Notes: generated from the letters alone by a model not told the origin. Positions 17,401-25,177 are shown, counted from the first letter of the stretch. The stretch: 29,048 nucleotides of DNA from Clostridia bacterium (GCA_017452945.1 JAFTLD010000027.1:1-29048); one strand, 5' to 3'. Program-made: numbers and translations.

Positions 17401-17632
17401 CAAGGGCAATCTGGATGATAATGCCCGCGGTGCATTCGTATTGTTGAATATGACAGGCGGCGGACAAAACAGTGCCGAATGCAACTATAAGATTCAGGCC
17501 GATCCCGCAGTTCCCGGGCTTTACACGCTGACCTTTACGGACGTTCCTCCAAGCGGGACAGACACATTCCGCTTCTATCAGATCGAGCCTTGTGAATTCT
17601 ACATCGCATCCATTACCGTCAAGATCGGATAA
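14411..17632 (+). CDS. Large lipoprotein with pectate-lyase-3-type beta-helix
   Basis: A 1073-residue lipoprotein, probably a polysaccharide lyase or hydrolase-like surface protein. The signal peptide ends in the lipobox FVAC (Cys22). A Pro/Gln/Thr linker follows, then LYVKDFGAVGDGVTND (residues 85-100), the hallmark start of pectate_lyase_3/GH28-like right-handed beta-helices. The helix seems to continue to about residue 560, with turns such as VNCTFNGGNIEIDAYNRN. The C-terminal half holds three successive beta-rich modules (about 590-740, 742-905, 917-1073), each opening with a related motif of the type QLxxGxTF and reading like carbohydrate-binding jelly rolls. The start ATG at 14411 has CAGGAGGT six bases upstream. 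Catalytic residues cannot be assigned by eye, so it may be binding only. A clear terminator follows. Confidence 0.8.
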   Translation: MRLLKIAALLLCSSLLLSFVACNPGDSPDTSQDSSEQTATSPAEQITQPTEPDAPPEQPKDALQTQKEALENMKQSIGAVTDTVLYVKDFGAVGDGVTNDGDAILAAVNAAIEQRATLKFEQDKTYYVSSVAGGRSTPFSLSGAHDVTIDGCNATILVSPEMQYINMSGCGNVKFVNLHFDYAVSPYLIGTVTAVDGKTVTFTTDQAPNVANYDFARINGFSIMYNEGIQQRPHMFMGNMVQTAEKEVQVTYTANHHYSVGSVAYLPNPGVGHAYGEVFYIGGSDQPLLFENVGVHAAASFVWAIKGNNADIFFENVDLVPAESNQRQIKMVAWRDGYHCKDNTYGLHWNNCEADVLFDDVFNIAATLGVVTAVDGNTSFTVKNYEVAAAAFVCKPGDTVDIYNLSDGSYKGNARIRSVTNNADSSRTITLYYGQTIDNVTEGCVVANRNTGAPGSTITNCHFQGTFRFLRSLYVENTVFDMLVTWMMVEGSVEGPMPGNVDFVNCTFNGGNIEIDAYNRNTAKRLRDIGKQIVDIGFWGCTFNGKSRITTKTGAEYTTADTYTTEDLFTVKNAAAVKDPQNITPTEGDLALGVSYDWTLFTMPMTGSIASITPLSALQDQSLADILNAENVSDNVLQINATQGEKLYFDGLSASSLSCLYKKNNSYMIKLTYYTASPVKASLVIGDRVLTNDLFAQTGALTTVTLMYEATGSGKTAYIECADNGTVYLGELTVAAYANANPSISQLETGHTFIWNDTVKINGGTAIPVQEIRDEAAKQAILAAPDQFGDTVLHINGDMGDFTGLSKKTYYTSGTTYHISIDAYIASPVSSGTTMYLLAMDSTPGNRVLKEGIFTGEGMYHFEMDWQVGATGEYQLKFFINSTPAKYADIYVGNFSITKMPGMNPNKTIVPDSMAKPTVDQLKAGFTYDFASGVFFETTKNTYVDSSCLNAYTQETLANAGFGEYAYYFNENFDGIALADPLLGGQKYTISFKVYDCKGNLDDNARGAFVLLNMTGGGQNSAECNYKIQADPAVPGLYTLTFTDVPPSGTDTFRFYQIEPCEFYIASITVKIG

Positions 17633-17642
17633 CTCGCTTTGT

Positions 17643-17673
17643 AAGCGGACGAGATTTTTCTCGTCCGCTTTTA
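17643..17673 (+). terminator. Intrinsic terminator of the beta-helix lipoprotein
   Basis: A perfect 12-bp stem AAGCGGACGAGA/TCTCGTCCGCTT (17643-17654 and 17659-17670) with a TTTT loop, followed by a short T tail. Confidence 0.85.
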
Positions 17674-17712
17674 CATCATGTGAAAAGTTTTCGACAATAC
17701 ATGCACCGATCA

Positions 17713-17741
17713 TTGACATTTGCAAAAAAATATGATATACT
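17713..17741 (+). promoter_or_regulatory. Sigma-A promoter of the two-lipoprotein operon
   Basis: TTGACA (17713-17718), 17 bp, TATACT (17736-17741): 11 of 12 consensus positions. Confidence 0.8.
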
Positions 17742-17786
17742 TTATGCTGTATGGGTATATCAAATGAACATACGGAGGTAAAAATA

Positions 17787-18788
17787 ATGAAAATGAATAC
17801 GAAATGGATCGCAATTTTGCTCGTGCTCGGTATGGTTTTCACAGTGCTTGCAAGCTGCGATAACAAGACACCTGCAACTCCCAACGGTCCCGGTAGTACC
17901 CCCGGCAATTCCACCCAGGGTGCTACAACACAGACTCCCGATAACACGCCCCCTGCGACCAAATACGGCAACTACTCTTCCGATGCTCCTGTGCTCACAC
18001 CGGAAGAGATCTTTGCAGAACAGATCAAAAAGTCGGAAGAGACTTACGCAACGGGCTCCTCGTACGACACAACCAAGGTCAATAACGTCTATAAAATTGC
18101 TGACTACATTGCCAACTACGAAAAGTACGTAGCCGAATACGAGCTGGAAGATGAGCTGGAAGATCTCTATGAGGACACAGGCTTTACCCTGGATCTCGGC
18201 TTTGGCGCTGCTATGATCAAGCACTACGTGGATATGTCCGGTGACACCTACGAATACTCGGATCAGATGGCTGAGATGCTGGAGCATCCCAAGGTGGCTG
18301 CTGCACAGGCAACGACTGTCAATGCAGCTATGAAGGCAGCAGAGAATCTGGTAGCAGACGAACAAAGCGGTGTATCCGTCAACCAGAGCACTCCTATGAG
18401 TTTCTCCAGCCTGAGCTCTACCGATGGCCCGATCTACTTCGCACTCGGCTCTTACTACACGATGGCTGACCTTTCCAACGTGCAAAGAACCGGTGACAGA
18501 TTCACCGCAACTCTGACCTTCCGCATCGTGGATTTCTACAGCTGGGATGAGAGCAACACCGAGCCCGACTTTACCACTTATCTGAAAAAGCTGGATGATT
18601 CCTACCGTGCGCTGCTCAACGAAATGGTTGATATGCCCACACTGGAATCCTTCTGCCCTGCAGATATGGCACAGCTGCACTACGCAGGCTTTGCACAGAA
18701 CTTCTTGGCACACGGCACAGCAACCTACACCATCTCATGGACTGCAGGCCAGACCTTTGCCGAAGCAACCGTAACTCCCGCACAGTAA
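17787..18788 (+). CDS. Lipoprotein of unknown function
   Basis: A 333-residue lipoprotein that I do not recognise with confidence. It has a lipobox LASC (Cys24), then a Pro/Thr/Asn-rich linker of about 45 residues, then a mixed domain. The domain includes an acidic helical segment (YELEDELEDLYEDTG) and a beta-rich half with PIYFALGSYYTMADLSNV, FTATLTFRIVDFYSWDE and a C-terminal block around LHYAGFAQNFLAHGTATYTISW. This last part is faintly like DUF6402-type domains of polymorphic-toxin proteins, but that is a weak visual impression only. The ATG at 17787 has CGGAGGT eight bases upstream; the longer frame from 17751 does not. It is followed 32 bases later by the solute-binding lipoprotein, so the two are likely co-transcribed. 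Confidence 0.75.
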   Translation: MKMNTKWIAILLVLGMVFTVLASCDNKTPATPNGPGSTPGNSTQGATTQTPDNTPPATKYGNYSSDAPVLTPEEIFAEQIKKSEETYATGSSYDTTKVNNVYKIADYIANYEKYVAEYELEDELEDLYEDTGFTLDLGFGAAMIKHYVDMSGDTYEYSDQMAEMLEHPKVAAAQATTVNAAMKAAENLVADEQSGVSVNQSTPMSFSSLSSTDGPIYFALGSYYTMADLSNVQRTGDRFTATLTFRIVDFYSWDESNTEPDFTTYLKKLDDSYRALLNEMVDMPTLESFCPADMAQLHYAGFAQNFLAHGTATYTISWTAGQTFAEATVTPAQ

Positions 18789-18820
18789 TCCACAAATAAA
18801 GTGTTATAAGGAGAAATGTC

Positions 18821-20308
18821 ATGCGTTACCGTCTTTTAGCGTTGCTTTTAGTAGCCCTGTTACTTCTCCCCTGCCTTTGCGCATGCGCCAACACGGGCGT
18901 TGAGGATCCTGCTGAATCTACAAACGAAGTTGAAACCGAATTCGATCCCTTTGCCGAGCTTGATTACGGCGGAGCGGAATTCTGGATCTACACCAGTACC
19001 AACGCTGCCTCGACCGGCATGGGCAATTCCAACTTTATGATCGAGGGTGACGGCGAGCAAGCCGACTCCTCGGACATTGTAGCTTCCGCTGTTTACAAGA
19101 GAAATCTTGATACCGAGGAGCTGCTGGGCATCAATCTCGAATACGTGCAGACTGACCTTGTTTACTCTGCCGTGGCTGACGATATCAAAAAATACGTCAC
19201 TGCAGGATCGGACGAATTCGATCTGATCATCAACGACCTCTTCCCTCTGGCAGGGCTTAGCATCAACGGATATTTCGTGAACACTCTGGATGACAGCTAC
19301 AGCTTTGATTTCGATCAGAACTATTGGTATTCCGACTACATGACTGACGTCAGCTTCATAGAAGGCTATCAGTTCCTGTTGGCAGGTGACTATTTTGCTG
19401 ACATCATCCGAAGCGGCCATTGCCTGATCTACAACAAGAGCCTTTACGAGGACAGATACGGAAATCCTGACGAGCTTTACGACATTGTTTTGAACTATGA
19501 ATGGACGCAGGAAAAAATGCTGGAGCTGATCGACGAAAACTACGTTGACCTCAACGGTAACGGTCAGGCTGATAAGGATGACCGCTACGGTTACGCGATC
19601 TGCGATATCTGGGGCTGTTCGATCCCGCTGATCACTTCGGGTGACTGCAACTACATGGAGCGCGACGCCGAAACCGGAAATCCCATCATTACCATTGATA
19701 ACGAGCGCACCTACACTTTGACAGAAAGCATCTATAATCTGATGTACAGCAAGGGTACGGGAACTTTTAGCGAAGCAGAGCTTTTGGACGTATTTGCACG
19801 TGATCAGGCTTTGATCGTGGGCTACCAAAGACTCGGCTCTCTGGAAAATCTGCGCGGTATGGAAAATGATCTCGGCATCATTCCCTACCCCATGCTTCTG
19901 AAATCGGATCAGCAATACACCACCTCCTCGCACGATACCACCGAGGTTGGTGTGATCATGACCACGGCTATCAACGATATGGAGTATATCAGCACAGTGC
20001 TGGAAGTGCTCAACCGCGAAACCGCAAAAACGGTTATGCCGCAGTATTATGAAACCGCGCTTAAGATCAAGTATACCGACGATCCGCAGGCAGGTGCCAT
20101 GATCGATATCATCCACGACAATTTCCGTAACGTTTTTGAGCTGGCATATGACTCCTCGATCGGCACCCCGATCAAAACGGTTATCTACGGCACAATTGAG
20201 GCAAAATCCTACAACGTAGCCTCCAAGCTGGCCAAGACCACCAAGAGTTGTACCAAGCTGATAAACAAAATGATCGCACAATGCGAAAAGAATTTTGTCG
20301 ACGACTAA
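18821..20308 (+). CDS. Extracellular solute-binding lipoprotein, family 1-like, orphan
   Basis: A 495-residue lipoprotein resembling sugar-type ABC binding proteins. The lipobox is LCAC (Cys22), followed by a short acidic linker. The body has the usual two-lobe pattern: an early VASAVYKRNLDTEELLGINLEYV strand-helix unit, FDLIINDLFPL in the ligand-cleft region and GTFSEAELLDVFARDQALIVG later. DLNGNGQADKDDRYG near residue 243 looks like a calcium-binding loop of the kind common in Clostridial binding proteins. No permease or ATPase gene is adjacent, so it may use distant partners or act as a sensor. It shares a transcript with the upstream lipoprotein. AAGGAG lies about 7 bases before the start, and a terminator and repeat element follow. 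Confidence 0.85.
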   Translation: MRYRLLALLLVALLLLPCLCACANTGVEDPAESTNEVETEFDPFAELDYGGAEFWIYTSTNAASTGMGNSNFMIEGDGEQADSSDIVASAVYKRNLDTEELLGINLEYVQTDLVYSAVADDIKKYVTAGSDEFDLIINDLFPLAGLSINGYFVNTLDDSYSFDFDQNYWYSDYMTDVSFIEGYQFLLAGDYFADIIRSGHCLIYNKSLYEDRYGNPDELYDIVLNYEWTQEKMLELIDENYVDLNGNGQADKDDRYGYAICDIWGCSIPLITSGDCNYMERDAETGNPIITIDNERTYTLTESIYNLMYSKGTGTFSEAELLDVFARDQALIVGYQRLGSLENLRGMENDLGIIPYPMLLKSDQQYTTSSHDTTEVGVIMTTAINDMEYISTVLEVLNRETAKTVMPQYYETALKIKYTDDPQAGAMIDIIHDNFRNVFELAYDSSIGTPIKTVIYGTIEAKSYNVASKLAKTTKSCTKLINKMIAQCEKNFVDD

Positions 20309-20315
20309 AAAACAA

Positions 20316-20639
20316 AAAGAGGCTGAGCCATCGGGCTGGTCAATTAGCGGTCAAAGAAGAAGGGAGAGCTGCGAAAGTATTCGCAAGCTCTCTCTTTTTT
20401 GCATAATATTGGTGATATTCCGACTGCGTCAGAGTGATATTATACGGCTTCGCCGTGTAGTGATATTGTTCGGCTTCGCCTCACAGTGGTATTCTATTCG
20501 CCTTTGTAGCTTTAACTCGCGAAGCGAATATCACTGCCCAAAGGCAATATCACGCGCGTAGTGCACATCACTCGCCACAGGCGAATAGAATCGGGGAGAT
20601 ACTCCGCTCGGAGCATCTCCCCATCGGCTCAGCCTCTTT
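20316..20639. repeat. 324-bp inverted-repeat-bounded mosaic containing repeat cluster 3
   Basis: The ends are a perfect 14-bp inverted repeat, AAAGAGGCTGAGCC at 20316-20329 and its complement at 20626-20639. Inside are a terminator hairpin (20362-20400), linkers AGTGATATT or close variants at 20411, 20433, 20459 and 20485, then linkers in the opposite orientation AATATCAC(T) at 20527 and 20546 and CACATCACT at 20564. Mini-hairpins include ACGGC/GCCGT, GCC/GGC and TCGCC/GGCGA. A long hairpin GGGGAGAT..ATCTCCCC lies at 20593-20622. The element fills the gap between two convergent lipoprotein genes; there is no coding evidence. Confidence 0.8.
20362..20400 (+). terminator. Intrinsic terminator of the solute-binding lipoprotein
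   Basis: GGGAGAGCT plus GCGAA (20362-20375) pairs with TTCGC and AGCTCTCTC (20380-20394), followed by six T residues (20395-20400). It is close in sequence to the hairpin at 144-196. Confidence 0.85.
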
Positions 20640-20640
20640 C

Positions 20641-22065
20641 TTATTGCTCTGCACTCTCTTGAGCAGGATCGTACGGTACGTAGATCTTGAAGATCGGCTG
20701 CATGTCCTCCTCGCTCATATCCAACAAGGACGTCAGAGGCGTCTTGGATACGTTGAAGGCGCGATAATTGAAATCTCCCCACCAAAGCTCATCAATCACG
20801 ATCATGGCCGTATTGGTAGAAGCAGGACGCAAGCTTCCGGCAAGGGCAGCATCCTCAATCCAGCCCTCAGGTCTGTACTGCCACCCCTCGGCAAGCACAA
20901 TGATCGAGCCTGCAGGCAAGGTCTCCTTGGTAAAGATCTGCGTGGAATAGAATTGGTTGGCAAGATCCGAGCCTTGAATACGGTTCCAATGTCTGCCGCC
21001 CGGCTCACAGGCGTGGTAATACCCGCGCACAAATTCGATCTCCAGCTCGTAAAGATCCTCAATGCCGGGCTGTTTGGGGGCCTGGGCGGTGGGAACAGAC
21101 ACGGCAAACGGTGTTTGGACAGCCAGCATAGCCGCCTCAATGGCCAGAGTCTGCTCCGCTTGTGTGATCCCTGCGGGAGCATACGTTACGCCCTCGACCG
21201 ATCTGCCGGTCAGTGTCTGTGCAAATGTCAGTGCTGCAATATAGCGGCCTGTATTGCTCAGATGAAAACCGTCGCGCGTCAAGGTATCTCCGATCCACCC
21301 CGCACGGGCATTCTGGATAGCCGTGCCGCATGGGATCACTTTTTTGATGATCTCCTCGCTCTGTACCTTATCTTGTACTGTCGTGAGAATCTTTTCGTAC
21401 ATGGTCATTTGGTCGCTGTCATATTTGTGAAAGGAACCATGCGTAGAATCCTGCTGATATGCCCAAGTCATATTCCACACGATGTGTGCATCCGGAGCCA
21501 TTTCCGAAAGCAGCGAAAGCAACTCAGGCAGCTTGCGGTAAGTATTGGGCAAGCCGCTGTCGTGGCTGGCTTGCTGAACCGAAATATAGTCCCAGTTTTC
21601 GCTCTTGACCTTCTCGGAAAGCACGTTGCCTTCTGTCACGGACCACGTGCCGCTCGTATTTTCATAGTAAAGATAATCGGGGGTATCCTTCTTAGCATTA
21701 CTTGCATGCGTATTCACCGTGCAGCCGCCAATTGCAAGATTGCCCAGCTTGATCTGTGCTATACCAAGATCCTGTAAAATGCCGTACAGGTACTCCATGC
21801 TGTCCACAGAAAAGCTGTTTCCGATACAAAGGATCTTCAGCACGCCATCCTCATCCCAATCCTTCTCCAAATCCTCCACGGGAGGCTGTTCGGTGGTTTG
21901 TTCGGTGCTGTCGGTTTGCTCGGGCTGTGTTTCGGGTTGCGTTGACGTTTGCTCAGCAGACGCTTGCTCCGATGAAGGCTCATCCGGCTGATTGCAGGCG
22001 TAAAGGGGCAGCAAAAGGCACACGCAAAGTAATAAAAGCATCATGCGGGACATTTGTTTTTTCAA
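20641..22065 (-). CDS. DUF4886 / SGNH-hydrolase-like lipoprotein
   Basis: A 474-residue lipoprotein, probably an esterase or deacetylase acting on surface glycans. The lipobox is LYAC (Cys24), followed by a Gln/Glu/Thr linker to about residue 65. ILCIGNSFSVDSM (from residue 78) gives the block I nucleophile of DUF4886 proteins, and DGFHLSNTGRYIAALTF supplies the Asp-His block V pair. A further beta-rich region of about 130 residues (ELEIEFVRGYYHACEPGG onward) follows the hydrolase core. The TTG at 22065 is chosen as start because AGAGGTGA lies 8 bases upstream and gives a normal MKKQ signal peptide. A GTG at 22074 overlaps that ribosome site, and an ATG at 22053 is too far from it. It lies downstream of pgk-tpiA, with a terminator between. 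Confidence 0.85.
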   Translation of the reverse strand: MKKQMSRMMLLLLCVCLLLPLYACNQPDEPSSEQASAEQTSTQPETQPEQTDSTEQTTEQPPVEDLEKDWDEDGVLKILCIGNSFSVDSMEYLYGILQDLGIAQIKLGNLAIGGCTVNTHASNAKKDTPDYLYYENTSGTWSVTEGNVLSEKVKSENWDYISVQQASHDSGLPNTYRKLPELLSLLSEMAPDAHIVWNMTWAYQQDSTHGSFHKYDSDQMTMYEKILTTVQDKVQSEEIIKKVIPCGTAIQNARAGWIGDTLTRDGFHLSNTGRYIAALTFAQTLTGRSVEGVTYAPAGITQAEQTLAIEAAMLAVQTPFAVSVPTAQAPKQPGIEDLYELEIEFVRGYYHACEPGGRHWNRIQGSDLANQFYSTQIFTKETLPAGSIIVLAEGWQYRPEGWIEDAALAGSLRPASTNTAMIVIDELWWGDFNYRAFNVSKTPLTSLLDMSEEDMQPIFKIYVPYDPAQESAEQ

Positions 22066-22085
22066 TGTGATCACCTCTTTGAATC

Positions 22086-22133
22086 AAATAAAAATCGCAC
22101 TTACGGCTCGCGAATATCCGGAGCCGTAAGTGC
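22086..22133 (-). terminator. Intrinsic terminator of tpiA
   Basis: A perfect 13-bp stem GCACTTACGGCTC/GAGCCGTAAGTGC (22097-22109 and 22121-22133) with, on the minus strand, a T-rich tail at 22086-22096. It leaves only about 20 bases before the next minus-strand start, with its ribosome site inside them. Confidence 0.85.
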
Positions 22134-22145
22134 ATTGGGAATCAT

Positions 22146-22907
22146 TTACTGTGCTGCGTCAACAATTGCGTTGAACTTAGCGGCAACCAGGGATGCACCG
22201 CCGATCAAACCACCGTCAACGTGCTGCTTTGCAAGCAGCTCTGCAGCGTTCTTTTCGTTCATGGAGCCACCGTACTGAATGGTGGTAGCCTCTGCAACCT
22301 CTGCACCGTAGATCTCTGCAAGAACCTCGCGGATCTGGCCGCAGGTCTCGTCTGCCTGCTCGGGAGTAGCGGTAAGTCCCGTACCGATTGCCCAAACGGG
22401 CTCGTAAGCGATGATGACGTTTGCCATCTGCTCAGCAGTGACGCCTGCCAGATCCAGCTTGGTCTGCATGGAAACAACCTCACGGGTAATGCCGGAAAGT
22501 CTTTCTTCCTTGACCTCACCAAGGCAAAGGATGACCTTCATACCTGCCTCAAGAGCAGCCTTGGTACGAGCGTTTACGGTTGCGTCGGTCTCACCGAAGT
22601 ACTGTCTTCTCTCGGAGTGGCCGATGATCACGTACTCAACACCGATAGCGGTCAGCATCTCAGCGGAAACCTCACCGGTGTAAGCGCCGCTCTTTGCAAA
22701 GTGTACGTTCTCAGCACCGATCTTGATATTGGAGCCTGCTGCAGCCTTCTGTGCTGCATCGATGGTCACGTAAGGAGCGCAGAAAATGATATCGCAGTTA
22801 TCCTTACCTGCCACCATGGGCTTGATCTCTTCAATAAAAGCAGTTGCCTGTGCGGGAGTGAAGTTCATCTTCCAGTTGCCCGCGATTACGGTTCTTCTGT
22901 TAGCCAT
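22146..22907 (-). CDS. tpiA: Triosephosphate isomerase
   Basis: It interconverts dihydroxyacetone phosphate and glyceraldehyde 3-phosphate in glycolysis. The 253-residue protein is of normal length and has all landmarks: GNWKMN with the catalytic Lys near the start, IGHSERR with the catalytic His, AYEPVWAIGTG with the catalytic Glu, and the phosphate-binding YGGS and GLIGGASL loops. The start ATG has GGGAGG about 8 bases upstream. It lies 18 bases after pgk on the same strand, so the two form an operon, and a strong terminator ends it. Confidence 0.98.
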   Translation of the reverse strand: MANRRTVIAGNWKMNFTPAQATAFIEEIKPMVAGKDNCDIIFCAPYVTIDAAQKAAAGSNIKIGAENVHFAKSGAYTGEVSAEMLTAIGVEYVIIGHSERRQYFGETDATVNARTKAALEAGMKVILCLGEVKEERLSGITREVVSMQTKLDLAGVTAEQMANVIIAYEPVWAIGTGLTATPEQADETCGQIREVLAEIYGAEVAEATTIQYGGSMNEKNAAELLAKQHVDGGLIGGASLVAAKFNAIVDAAQ

Positions 22908-22925
22908 GTTGTCAATCCTCCCTGA

Positions 22926-24242
22926 TTATTCCTTGTCGCCAAGGCAAGCGATACCGGGCAGCTCCAGGCCTTCCAGGAACTCGAGCGATGCACCGCCGCC
23001 GGTGGAGATGTGAGTGATCTTATCAGCATAGCCGAGCTGCTCGCAAGCTGCTGCACTGTCGCCGCCACCGACAATGGTGGTAGCCTCAGAAGCTGCCAGA
23101 GCCTCTGCTACTGCAATGGTACCCTTTGCAAGGGTGGGGTTCTCGAACACACCCATAGGACCGTTCCAAACAACGGTCTTTGCATTCTTGACAGCCTCTG
23201 CGTACAGAGCCATGGTTGCAGGACCGATGTCAACGCCTTCTCTGTCTGTGGGGATCTTGTCAGCGTCGCAGATCTCAACGTCAACGGGAGCATCAATGGG
23301 ATTGGGGAAATCAGCGATGGTGGTTACGTCGATGGGCAGCAGCAGCTTGACGCCGTTTGCCTCAGCCTTAGCCATCATATCGCGGCAGTAGTCGATCTTG
23401 CTCTCGTCAAGCAGAGACTTGCCAACGCCATAGCCCTTGGCAGCCTGGAAGGTATATGCCATACCGCCACCGATGATCAGGGTGTCAACCTTGGAGAGGA
23501 GGTTGTTGATTACGTTGAGCTTATCGGAAACCTTAGCACCGCCAAGGATTGCAACGAAAGGACGCTCGGGGTTAGCCAGAGCCTTACCCATCACGGAGAT
23601 CTCCTTCTGGATCAGGTAGCCGCAAACTGCGGGCAGACCTGCATGCTGTGCTACGCCTGCGGTAGAAGCGTGTGCGCGGTGTGCGGTGCCGAATGCATCG
23701 TTTACGAAAATCTCAGCAAAGCTTGCAAGCTGCTTTGCGAATTCGGGATCGTTCTTTTCTTCCTTCTTGGTGAAACGGGTGTTCTGCAGCAGAACAATGT
23801 CACCGGGCTTCATAGCGGCAACCTTAGCCTGTGCATCGGGGCCAACGGTATCTTCTGCGAAAACAACGCCGCCGCCAAGCAGCTCGTTCAGCTTATCAGC
23901 GACAACCTGCAGGGAGAACTTCTTGACGTCGCCCTTTGCCTTTTCAAGCGCTGCAGCGGTAGCAGCTTCTCTTTCAGCTTCAGGCAGCTTTTCGATCTTT
24001 GCGATCTCCTTCTTGTCCAGCTTGAGCTCCTTGTCAAACACGTTGTGGGGCTTGCCCATGTGAGAGCAAAGAATAACCATAGCGCCCTGAGCCTTGAGGT
24101 ACTTGATGGTAGGCAGAGCTTCTACGATTCTCTTCTCGGAGGTGATCACACCGTCCTTAACGGGTACGTTGAAGTCGCAACGGACCAGGCACTTCTTGCC
24201 GGAAACGTTGATATCTTCAATATTCATCTTGTTGTAAGTCAT
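22926..24242 (-). CDS. pgk: Phosphoglycerate kinase with an insertion in the N-domain
   Basis: It transfers phosphate from 1,3-bisphosphoglycerate to ADP. Key motifs are all present: [11 protein letters not shown] at 21-31, SHMGKP (usually SHLGRP) near 60-65, [19 protein letters not shown] and the C-terminal GGGDSAAA nucleotide loop. The protein is 438 residues, longer than the usual 390-420. The excess is a charged, Lys/Glu/Ala-rich segment of about 40 residues (roughly 67-108) between SHMGKP and [10 protein letters not shown], where most enzymes have a short loop. The ATG at 24242 is preferred over the upstream frame at 24278 because AGGTGG lies 9 bases before it. It heads the pgk-tpiA operon with its own promoter; gap and eno are not adjacent. 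Confidence 0.97.
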   Translation of the reverse strand: MTYNKMNIEDINVSGKKCLVRCDFNVPVKDGVITSEKRIVEALPTIKYLKAQGAMVILCSHMGKPHNVFDKELKLDKKEIAKIEKLPEAEREAATAAALEKAKGDVKKFSLQVVADKLNELLGGGVVFAEDTVGPDAQAKVAAMKPGDIVLLQNTRFTKKEEKNDPEFAKQLASFAEIFVNDAFGTAHRAHASTAGVAQHAGLPAVCGYLIQKEISVMGKALANPERPFVAILGGAKVSDKLNVINNLLSKVDTLIIGGGMAYTFQAAKGYGVGKSLLDESKIDYCRDMMAKAEANGVKLLLPIDVTTIADFPNPIDAPVDVEICDADKIPTDREGVDIGPATMALYAEAVKNAKTVVWNGPMGVFENPTLAKGTIAVAEALAASEATTIVGGGDSAAACEQLGYADKITHISTGGGASLEFLEGLELPGIACLGDKE

Positions 24243-24283
24243 GGATTTGTTCCACCTTTCACAATTAATTTTTTCCACCTAAT

Positions 24284-24312
24284 ACTATACCATATTTTGG
24301 ACGCTTTTGCAA
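24284..24312 (-). promoter_or_regulatory. Promoter of pgk-tpiA
   Basis: On the minus strand: TTGCAA (24307-24312), 17 bp, TATAGT (24284-24289), with an extended TG before the -10. Confidence 0.65.
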
Positions 24313-24342
24313 GAGAATTTGCACAAAAATCCAAAAATCGGC

Positions 24343-24378
24343 AAAAACATAAGACAGGGCATATACATTCCCTGTCTT
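24343..24378 (-). terminator. Intrinsic terminator of the 229-residue lipoprotein
   Basis: AAGACAGGG (24351-24359) pairs with CCCTGTCTT (24370-24378). On the minus strand the stem is followed by a T-run (complement of 24343-24347). It sits just upstream of the pgk promoter. Confidence 0.75.
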
Positions 24379-24394
24379 GTTGTGCAATATGGTA

Positions 24395-25084
24395 TTATTC
24401 TGCCTCGGGTTCAACGATCACAAGAGAGAACTTACCGATCTTCTTCTTGTTTTCCTTGCCGTTGATGATGGAAGCGATCTCATACTTGGCAACCTCTTCC
24501 TTGAGGTACTCGTCCTTGATGGGGCTGTCCATCCAAACGCCAACGCCCTCTCCCTGCTCGTCTACACCGTCGCAAACCAGGAGCAGATAGGTGCCTGCGC
24601 CGAACTTGCCTTCCTCATATTCGCAGGTCAGCGTGCTGTTATCTGCAAAATCAACGAATTCATCAAGCTGGAGGGGATTCTTGGAAACGGTGGTTTCGAA
24701 ATCGGTATCCCAAGCAAAGAGCTTGATGTTCAAGCTACCCAGGTCATCACTGTAGCTGGGAGCAGAAACGCTGCCCTCAAACAGGTAACCACCCTCGGGG
24801 ATCACGAAACGAATGCCAACACCCTTATGCTTGGAATCAAGCGCCTGAGGAGACTGGGACTTGTCTTCCCAAACGTCAATATAAACGTCAACCAGATCCG
24901 GGATACCGTCATCAGTGGTTTCCTCTTCGGTGGTGGGCTCTTCGGTGGTAGGCTCTTCGGTAGTGGGAGCTTCAGTCTTTGCAGCAGTGGTGGTTTCCCC
25001 GGAGGGCTTGTCACCTTCATCGCATGCTACGAATACGCAGCACAGCATCAGAGCTGCCAGGATCATTGCGAGAATTCTTTTCAT
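24395..25084 (-). CDS. Lipoprotein with Thr/Glu/Pro linker, unknown function
   Basis: A 229-residue lipoprotein with lipobox FVAC (Cys21) and a tandem linker PTTEEPTTEEPTTEEETT. The remaining ~165 residues form a beta-rich domain with IRFVIPEGGYLFEGSVSAPSY and FGAGTYLLLVCDGVDEQG, reminiscent of pre-peptidase or bacterial surface beta-sandwich domains; no family can be named safely. The signal peptide starts MKRILAMILAALML, nearly the same as that of the surface protein at 11245, which suggests common descent of the leader or linker. AAAGGAG lies 9 bases before the ATG. It has its own promoter and terminator, so it is a single-gene unit. Confidence 0.78.
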   Translation of the reverse strand: MKRILAMILAALMLCCVFVACDEGDKPSGETTTAAKTEAPTTEEPTTEEPTTEEETTDDGIPDLVDVYIDVWEDKSQSPQALDSKHKGVGIRFVIPEGGYLFEGSVSAPSYSDDLGSLNIKLFAWDTDFETTVSKNPLQLDEFVDFADNSTLTCEYEEGKFGAGTYLLLVCDGVDEQGEGVGVWMDSPIKDEYLKEEVAKYEIASIINGKENKKKIGKFSLVIVEPEAE

Positions 25085-25120
25085 GGTATGTAAACTCCTT
25101 TCAAAAGTTATTATGTAGTC

Positions 25121-25149
25121 ATTATAACAGATAAAGGCTGATTTATCAA
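25121..25149 (-). promoter_or_regulatory. Promoter of the 229-residue lipoprotein
   Basis: On the minus strand: TTGATA (25144-25149), 17 bp, TATAAT (25121-25126). It is divergent from the thiT promoter. Confidence 0.75.
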
Positions 25150-25177
25150 GGGGTTTTAGAATTTTTTTGCAAAGTAC

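Noticed and set aside
18860..20281. 473-codon frame antisense to the solute-binding lipoprotein
   Set aside because: Shadow of a well-supported gene; Cys/His/Val-rich composition typical of antisense reading.
23010..24590. 526-codon open frame antisense to pgk
   Set aside because: It mirrors the pgk coding strand, has no ribosome site and no domain. Its openness follows from the codon use of pgk.
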